Assembly: GCA_944472135.2 (NCBI GenBank) | Contig: OX235262.1 | Span: 91,176,903 to 91,240,902, forward strand | Length of the DNA: 64,000 bases | Direction of reading: 5' to 3' | Source: Trichobilharzia regenti | Taxonomy: Eukaryota > Platyhelminthes > Trematoda > Strigeidida > Schistosomatidae | Shown here: piece by piece, positions 57,261 to 64,000 of the stretch | Layout: every line of letters begins with the position of its first letter | How positions within the stretch are numbered: the first letter of the stretch is position 1 | Program-made: the position numbers and the translations under genes | Notes under the pieces: generated by a model | What the model saw: the letters and a program-made list of their open reading frames with translations, nothing else | What the model was told of the DNA's origin: nothing | Database searches by the model: none

Positions 57261-57971
57261 TCATGTCCACTTAAGTTTGTGTTTACCTTTCTCTAGTCAT
57301 TCATATTTCTGACCAGATTATGACGCATAATCATTCAGACCAATATTATACTACATCAATGCTGTCACTTTCAAATTTTGAAATGCTCAACAAATATTCT
57401 TATTATTCATTGCGATTCATATTTAAATATGGCTGTACATCTCCGAAAATGGAATCAATGCATAATTGAAATAATTTCTCTGAAGTCTTTGTTTCATGTC
57501 TCAATGAGGACTTATATTGCAGATAGTATGACTTCCACCTAAACAGAAGTTCAGCCAATATGTCGTTAAACTGCACAAATGATAATTTCATTTTTTTTTA
57601 AATAACAGTAATCCATTGATGCGTAGGCAGACTGTTAAACCTTGATGAAAGATCAAGCTTCAGGTAAAATATAAATAGTCTATTACTGAGACATGGTCAG
57701 AAAGCTCTTTGAATAAAAAGTAAGTTAGCATATAATACAAACCTGTGATAAATAACTTTGAGTAAAACACCTTGGAAGTTGTGATGAAACATGGTTGTTG
57801 ATTAAAAACAGATCAGATAGTTCAGTAAAGAGGCTCATTTTGATGAATTCATTTACTTTAACTACACAGTCGTATCCATATACGATTTTTTTTATGAAAG
57901 AGGGTTGTAACAAAAGTACTAAGTCGCCAAAGTCACAGTTATTATTATTATTCAATGTATAAAAGGTATAA
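57261..57971. other. AT-rich spacer
   Basis: No recognised content. Confidence 0.4.
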
Positions 57972-58110
57972 GTATAACAGTTGGAGACTGTGGTAGAGTA
58001 TAACTCTGTGTTGGATAGGATTTTATTTTGATAAATCCCACAGTGTTGTACAGCAATATTTACTGATGATGTTTCGAGCACAAATTATTGCTCACAATCA
58101 CATCAAGTCA
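57972..58110 (+). repeat. Repeat shared with 46,045-46,168
   Basis: Same order of segments as near 46 kb: GGTAGA.TATAA, TTTATTTTGATAAA, ATTTACTGATGATGTT, GCACAAATTATTGCT. Confidence 0.6.
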
Positions 58111-58161
58111 CTCACACAACTTTCTTGCTTCATTTATATACATGAGTAAAATTGACTAGGC

Positions 58162-58391
58162 GTTTTTTTCCCTTCACGTTCCAGTGGGACATAGGGCTTC
58201 AAGCTAGTCACTTGAAGTTTCTGTAGCAGTGTTTATTTTACAGGATGAGGTTGTTAGCCTCATGCTCAACCTTCTTTCTTCACCAGCATTATTTCTGGCT
58301 TATTGAGGTAAAGGACTGCATCGGCCGGAGATCGTACCCCGGACCGTGTGAATGGTCAGCGAACGTCCTAACCGCTGTGCCACCGACTCAA
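58162..58391 (-). mobile_element. Family-3a tRNA-like SINE with 9-bp target-site duplication
   Basis: Minus strand: GAGTCGGTGGCACAGCGGTT head, T-arm GGGGTACGATCTCCGG, 3a body with TCCTTTACCTCAATAAGCCA-type segment and GGCTAACAACCTCATCCTGT, tail GAAGCCCTATGTCCCACT, GGAACGTGAAGGGAAAAAA. TGACTAGGC is repeated at 58,153-58,161 and 58,392-58,400. Confidence 0.88.
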
Positions 58392-58400
58392 TGACTAGGC

Positions 58401-60269
58401 ATTTGAATAAAATCAATATAAGATAAAGTTCATTGTATGCAAGTTGAATAATTTAAGGGGTGAGTTGTAGTCAGGAAGCATGTAGAAAATGGAAAGAAAA
58501 TATGGATGCATGTAAGAGTTTTTAAAGGAATACACGGACTACAAGAAGTTAGAATAACAATTATGATTCTGAAGTATAAATAAGCTTTAATGAATAGAGG
58601 ATCAACCCTGTTCATCTTGTCGAAGATAGAACCATAAACATCAAAATATTAACCATTTGTCACAGGAATAAGTTCCTTCTTGTTTGGTTGACATACATAT
58701 TATTCACTGTCTTCAAAGTTTTTCAGTTCTTCTTTAGCGTGGTTTGTCTACAATCATATGCAGTGTTTCATCACTCTTTATAAGTGTTCAGTGATTACAG
58801 GGATCTAACTGTAAATCTGTAACACATTACAGGCTACAAGAAACACAAAATTTTCAGAAAATTTAGTAGTAGATTTCGATGGATAAATAATTTCTACACC
58901 CATTTGCTGGCATTTAAAGTGTAGTAATAACATCAAGTCATCAAAAATAAAAAAGATATATATGTTTTGTGATTTTCAAAAAAATTTCAAGTCATAAAAC
59001 AGTTTTGAAAGTGATCAAGTTGTCATCGGCTTAGTCAACTAATCTTTCTCTGCGATTTTCTCATTATCATTCAAATTAGTTTTTCCAGTCTTTGTATACG
59101 CGTTAAACCGGGGATTTAACAGTCTTTTTCGTATTATTTAAGAAGAGAAAGCCTGCTTTCTTCCAAATGAAAAATACCAAATAAATTAAAACCTAACCGC
59201 TAGTTAGTCAGAACCCACCGAGTATATGCAGACAACTGTTTATAGACTAGGAACCAGGATACATATAGGAAAAAATAAATTAGCTCATTAGAGATTAGAC
59301 AACCAATAAATCGTGTTCATCACCTCATAGTATCGGCTGTTATGCTGATCATTTTCCGCAAAGAATACGACAACATAACAATGCTCAGCCAATTTCCCTA
59401 ATACGTTAATAGTTTCAATCGTATATTCAGATTGTTTTCATAGAATGTTGGTTTTAAGTGTGCAATTTCATATTCCACAACTAATTCATAAGTCTGAAAT
59501 AACATAATCTGAAAATCTCGTGATCGGTAAACATACTTAGGTTCTAATTTGAGTTTTCATTAAAATATTTTCTTTTTTATCAGATTGTTTAAAAATTATC
59601 TAGAAATCAGGCGGTATTCATTCAACAAAATGTGACTTTCATTTGGAATGCTGAAACAAGTCATCTGACTCCTTAAATGTTACATTTTCAGTTCCACATA
59701 GAAATGCTGACGTATGTCGTTAGAATCGACGGATACATTAGGAAAAAATATTGCACACAATTTAAAAATAACACTGACTCACACGAAACTATGCGGAAAA
59801 TTATTATTTTGCTTTTATAGGACTAAGGTTCTAGCGCAAAGAACAGAGCGAATTTCTCAATGCACAGGTTTGGTTTGTAAATGTTTTGTGTTATTTCCAT
59901 TAGCAATATTTGCTGAATAACAAAACTACGCTGTGACCGATGAACAACCTGTCCTAATGTCTATGGAGAAATGTGAGCTCAATGTTTTTTCATCTGTATT
60001 CTTTAAATATCTTCCCTCTGAACAGTGTCGTTTTAGCGCTATAAATAACGGAATCAAATCTGTTTCTATTTCATGGTTGAATAAACCGTTTATGATAATT
60101 TGGCAACGATTGTAGTCCATTAAATGGGTGACTATAAATACGTCTCCTCTGAAAAGAACTATTCGTAGTTTAAATAATTAAATACATATTAACTAAGAAG
60201 ATGTGTATACAGCTGAGTTATGGAATTATACAAATGTACATGTTTACATTTGAATTTAAAGTCAGAATT
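58401..60269. other. AT-rich spacer
   Basis: Short open frames only (59,714-59,920; 59,933-60,115); no motif recognised. Confidence 0.4.
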
Positions 60270-60625
60270 AGTTCTAGTGGGAAGCTGTGACCAGTAGGGT
60301 ACAGCAGGTTGAAGATGAGGCAGTAACTCATCGAAGAAGACATTGCAAAATGGTCGCGCTATGTTGTGAATTGGCAGAAGTTAGAATTCAAGGACCATTG
60401 GATCGGGTCCCAGTAGCTTAATCGTATTCGGGGTCGCCTTGTAATCAGAAGGTCCGGTCTCAAAACCCCAGTGGGTGCGTACTGATGAAGAGTCTCAAAC
60501 TAGGACGAAACATCTGTCCAGTACACTCAGGTTTTCCACTGATTCTTTAACTGATGTCAGCTTATGATGAAATCCCTAATGCAATCAAACAGAATCCCTA
60601 CAAATCCAATACTTGAAAATTACTT
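60270..60625 (+). mobile_element. Family-2 ribozyme SINE
   Basis: Begins near GTGACCAGTAGGGTACAGCA and shares the TTGAAGATGAGGCAGTAACT subfamily segment with the 51.6-kb copy. A box mutated (CCAGTAGCTTAATCGTATTC), B box mutated, hammerhead at 60,479-60,524, ends CCCTACAAATCCAATACTTG. Confidence 0.83.
60479..60524 (+). ncRNA. Family-2 hammerhead, single core lesion (C3 to A)
   Basis: Stem I GTACTG/CAGTAC intact, core AUGAAGA (C3 replaced), stem II GTCT/GGAC, GAA, stem III ACAUCUGU and GUC site kept. Probably inactive. Confidence 0.78.
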
Positions 60626-62009
60626 TTTACAATCAGTGGTGATCATCTAGAAAACAAATAACCAGTTTATTTGAAGAGTCGAATTTGGAAGAGTTTATGA
60701 TTACTTAAGGATGATATGGATGGCCTTTGGTTACAGGTTAATCTACTGTTGCCAATCCTTGTTTTACGTGTGTGAGTCACGATACATCATTTAGTGTTCA
60801 GTATTCGAAATTGTCATCCGAAAAAATGAGCTACCACGTCTATCATGTCAGTACATTATTATTCCTTCCCTCCTGTTCTGAGTGGAACAGTGAGCATTAG
60901 CAGAACAACTCCATTGCACTCATTTCTCTTCATCATATTCATCTTGCTGCTTACAAGCTTTTTTTCCTTTTGGCCTAATTTCCCTCCCCCCCATGCCAAC
61001 CTTGGATGTGGAAATCGTCGTTTATCATTCAAAATCCTATCGAGGAGGGCCTGGTATGTGATGTCACTAGAGGTTCTCCACAGTTTTCACACACGCACAC
61101 ACTTGATATAAAATATATCCAACTGTCTAACACTATATTGCTAAGTGAGGTGTGTGAATGAGTTTCGCACCCACATTTTTCAGTATTCAGTGTAGCATAT
61201 AAGTACTTTGATGTTTGTCTTTTTATGGAACAATAAATGCACATCTCGATTGAATACATGTTAGAAATATTTTAAAAGGATTAATAGTGTTTATGATCCA
61301 TATCATGTTACTTTGACAGTTGAGAATTGTAGTCACGTAGAGTCAAAAAAAGATTATCTCTACTGCATAACTAATCCAGCCTACATGATATGGTATTAAA
61401 TTTGTGACAGATAATTTCTAAATAAAAGAAAAGCAAGTTCTTTTGTCTGTAATCACTGAATTAAAACCTTGCTGAATAAATGTGTTAAGCGAGGTGTAAA
61501 GCGTATTCATTTATCTTTTTTTGACGTTATTTGTGTAGATTATTACTATGGCTATTATGCTCTAGGCTGAAAATAAAAATGTAAACGAAAATATTGGTTC
61601 GCGTACATTAATATTTCATTTAGTGTCTATATTCATTATATTTGATACACAATTTCAGGTGTCAAAATTATAATAACTATACGCATTAATGAACACTAAT
61701 TGTATATTGAATAAATGAAGTTAGAGACTTTCAAATGTAGTCAACACACTAGTCGAGAAATTGATAATCTGTTAGGTAGTACACTTTATAACATTCTGTC
61801 AATGGAAATGAGAAAATGATACTCTGATCTGTCTATAACAGCATTTTTCTCTCGATTCTTTCATGCTTAAAAAGAATTTTAGAATTTCTTTATGAATAAA
61901 TCAATAAATATTGTTGAACGTGTTTCTAAACTTCAATATGATAAATATTTTATGTATATTTCTTCGATGTAAACTTTTTCTAGACATAAAACAGTTATTT
62001 ATGGAATTG
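60626..62009. other. AT-rich spacer
   Basis: A less AT-rich patch near 60,860-61,090 has an 88-codon frame with a hydrophobic run; no motif recognised. Confidence 0.4.
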
Positions 62010-62258
62010 AATTTTAGATTTTCCCATCGATTGATTTGACCGAAGTGCTCGGCCTTAGGTTGACATGTCGGCTTCTTGCGCAGGTGTTTCGACGATGTCT
62101 GCGCATGTAATTAGAATTCAATTGGTGTATGGTGATTGGTATTCGAATCCAGGATGCGCATTTCGTCATGTTTGGGACTCGTCGTCTGGATGTACCTGTA
62201 TTCCCTAGTGAGTGAGGATGTTCCCACCGATAGTGCCCATAGTTTCAAACATTTACCA
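62010..62258 (-). mobile_element. Smα-type SINE, near full length after the head
   Basis: Minus strand: GTTTGAAACTATGGGCACTA, GGTGGGAACATCCTCACTCA, GGGAATACAGGTACATCC, hammerhead, then ACATGCGCAGACATCGTCGA, GCCGACATGTCAACCTAAGG, ending near CGATGGGAAAATCTAAAAT. The B box lies in a region shortened by deletion. Confidence 0.82.
62147..62191 (-). ncRNA. Smα hammerhead, core C3/U4 changed
   Basis: Stem I CTGGAT/ATCCAG, GAAA, the GCGC-loop stem III and the AUC site are intact. The core reads ACGACGA instead of CUGANGA, and stem II has a mismatch. Probably inactive. Confidence 0.8.
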
Positions 62259-62566
62259 TTATTTTTAAAGTATTAAATAATATCACCCATGCCCAGTTCA
62301 TAAATCCTGAACGCTATGAATATCATATTCATATAATCAGAAAGGCGAGAAATTCGTTTCCGAGTAAGCTTCTTCAATCGAAATCAGTAAAATGAAGAGT
62401 ATTCTTTCTTCTGTAATACAAGCTTACTATTAATAGTGTGTTGAGCACAAATAAGTGTAAGTTTATATGACACTACTCCACTGAATAATCTTATTGTCTC
62501 CAGACAATAAAGCAAAGAAAATGTAATTCGTAGTAAATTTTGTAATGTAGTTTTGGTAATTATCAC

Positions 62567-62850
62567 ATTTATTATTATTGTTTCCTTTACTTTCTAGAGG
62601 AACATAGGGCTTCAGCTGCACGTTTTCATTGCTTTCAGTTCTCCGCCAACGTTTCTACCTGGCTCCACGTCTGTCCACATGCTTTCATCTCTTCTTCTCA
62701 TCACATCTTCCTCCATGTCACCTTCGAACGACCAACTCGCCGCTTCTTATATGGCTTCAGCTCGAGCGATGGCTTTGGGTGTGATGTCACTTGATGATTT
62801 CCTCAGAGTACGGCTAGTCCACCTCCATTTCTTTTTGAAATCATTTATTT
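62567..62850 (-). mobile_element. RTE retrotransposon, 3' end
   Basis: Minus strand: KKKWRWTSRTLRKSSSDITP, KAIARAE in place of ALEWNP, then SWSFEGDMEEDVM, and the tail GAAGCCCTATGTTCCTCT, GTAAAGGAAACAATAATAAT. Same subfamily as 1,316-1,972 (shared ESMW block). Confidence 0.82.
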
Positions 62851-63338
62851 CCCGATACGAATTTAAAACAAACAATAAAGGTTAATAAAGCAGGATTTAA
62901 TGAATTCATCAAATTTCGGTAGACATCGTCAGCTGAATACTCTACATACACGGATATATATACTTTTGAAATTACATTGGGAGATATGAGACTGATAAGT
63001 AAACAAACTACATTGAATTAGTCATGCAGAAAGACAGGTGCGAATGTTTCCCAGGTCATGTTCATATAGATAAGGGGAGAGAGAGTATGAGAGATCAAAA
63101 TTAAGATAAATTGCATTACGCTTTAATTACATCACTAAGACAAACAATTAGTCATTAGAGAATATAACCAGAATTGCAAACAGGCTAATACCAATAGTAA
63201 AAGTTATAATAACAATAATAATAATAGTGTTGAAGTGGTCAAGATAATGCTACTGATAAAATATAGTTTTAAATGAATCAAGAATAATAATAATAAGAGG
63301 TAGCATAAAAAGAAGAAAAGAATAATAAGTAAAACGTA

Positions 63339-63430
63339 TTACCATGGTAGATTCAGAGTCACTACCATCTCCTTTTGTACACAGAGACCTGGTTTATAAA
63401 TTTGAATTGCACAAGCCTCTGCAATTGCAA
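63339..63430 (-). mobile_element. Penelope-like element, last codons (lineage A)
   Basis: MLAIAEACAIQIYKPGLCVQ, KEMVVTLNLPW-stop, the canonical C-terminus. It directly abuts an RTE fragment on the same strand. Confidence 0.8.
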
Positions 63431-63448
63431 GCATCTTCTTGTTTCTTT

Positions 63449-63815
63449 GTCTGCTGACAATAGTGATATTTGTTGTACATATTTGTTGCACAATTGGTCC
63501 CTAGTTGGTTTTCTCCCAGAGATCCCTGTGGCTGATTCTTCCTGGCTCTCTAATATTGAGTATTGAGTGAAGACAGCTGTTGACGAAGGTGTGTAGTCTG
63601 TTCGAAATGCCCTTCATGACGCGTAAAGTTTGTGATCTGTATGGTAGCAGTGACTTCACATTGTAGTTGCAAATTCGGATCTTATCTTCCATGTTGAATC
63701 CAGTTGATCTCCGCACAGACTCGAGAGTATTGAAAGCTTGCCATTCTTTCCTGATCGTCGCTTTGATGCTATCGAGAACTGATGGCCTAGCAAAACTCAC
63801 AAATTGAGTAAGGAA
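63449..63815 (-). mobile_element. RTE retrotransposon, post-RT fragment
   Basis: Open frame 63,501-63,800: DSIKATIRKEWQAFNTLESV, RRSTGFNMEDKIRICNYNVK, SLLPYRSQTLRVMKGISNRL, HTFVNSCLHSILNIREPGRI, SHRDLWEKTN. Corresponds to the ARIGKAR...WRSTG...NTNVKSVLLYGSETWRV block. The frame continues past a stop as GPIVQQIC and then breaks off at the PLE junction near 63,449. Confidence 0.82.
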
Positions 63816-64000
63816 ACAAAGATGAGGAAATTATATAGATGAGATCCGATTGTGAGTATGTGAATGTTTGAATAACGTGGCAGCTAAAGTGTGAGTGTGC
63901 AAATTGGATAACAATTTTTATTATTGAAAGCGCTTTCAACAACTAAAATGTACATATATATATATATATATTTATATATTCTAAGTAAACATTATTCTGA

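Overview
This window reads as a gene-poor, AT-rich stretch of a schistosome-type flatworm genome (Schistosoma or a close schistosomatid). Three things point there. There are several copies of a repeat with the sequence features of the Smα SINE-like family, whose hammerhead ribozyme I recognise from schistosomes. There are many RTE-type non-LTR retrotransposon pieces that encode the RVRQGCLLSP/WIGH..LR type of protein. There are Penelope-like elements (PLEs) with a GIY-YIG endonuclease. I found no convincing host protein-coding gene, rRNA, functional tRNA or CRISPR array. Nearly all recognisable protein homology belongs to decayed retroelements, so the window is best read as intergenic or intronic DNA built up by repeated insertion.

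Layout: 1-5 kb has two RTE 3' halves (1,316-1,972; 2,545-3,640), a PLE fragment (3,899-4,665) and a ribozyme SINE (4,716-5,012). 6.3-8.8 kb is the longest RTE copy (minus strand, internally deleted). 9-11.2 kb has ribozyme SINEs and a near-perfect 67-bp palindrome. 12-14.3 kb has a PLE remnant with inverted terminal repeats, a GIY-YIG fragment and a 310-bp unclassified repeat. 16.9-19.1 kb is the best PLE (reverse transcriptase plus endonuclease) followed by ribozyme SINE units. 20.4-24.3 kb has a PLE fragment, a tiny Smα insertion and a pair of inverted Smα copies. 26.3-27.2 kb is an inverted-repeat element. 28-35.3 kb holds PLE C-termini, tRNA-like SINEs and an Smα pair. 37-43.6 kb holds RTE remnants, a 900-bp inverted-repeat element and SINEs. 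44.6-50.8 kb holds nested PLEs and a 215-bp inverted repeat. 51.6-58.4 kb is dense in SINEs. 60.2-63.8 kb ends with a ribozyme SINE, an Smα copy and RTE/PLE pieces.

Three SINE-like families share this DNA. Family 1 (Smα) and family 2 (about 407 bp, no name known to me) both pair a tRNA-like head carrying pol III A/B-box-like sequence with a hammerhead ribozyme just downstream. Family 2 is found as partial head-to-tail multimers. One copy (51,866-51,911) keeps every catalytic nucleotide I can check; all other copies of both families have a lesion in the core or at the cleavage site. Family 3 has a 73-nt tRNA-like head and exists in two versions with different bodies; version 3a ends in a 3' tail nearly identical to that of the RTE elements here, which suggests the RTE machinery mobilises it.

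The most interesting system is the set of tRNA-headed, hammerhead-bearing, multimer-forming elements, together with PLE-type inverted termini that carry a hammerhead-like CUGANGA-hairpin-GAAA block. All boundaries were read by eye; alignment or covariance-model searches would sharpen them.
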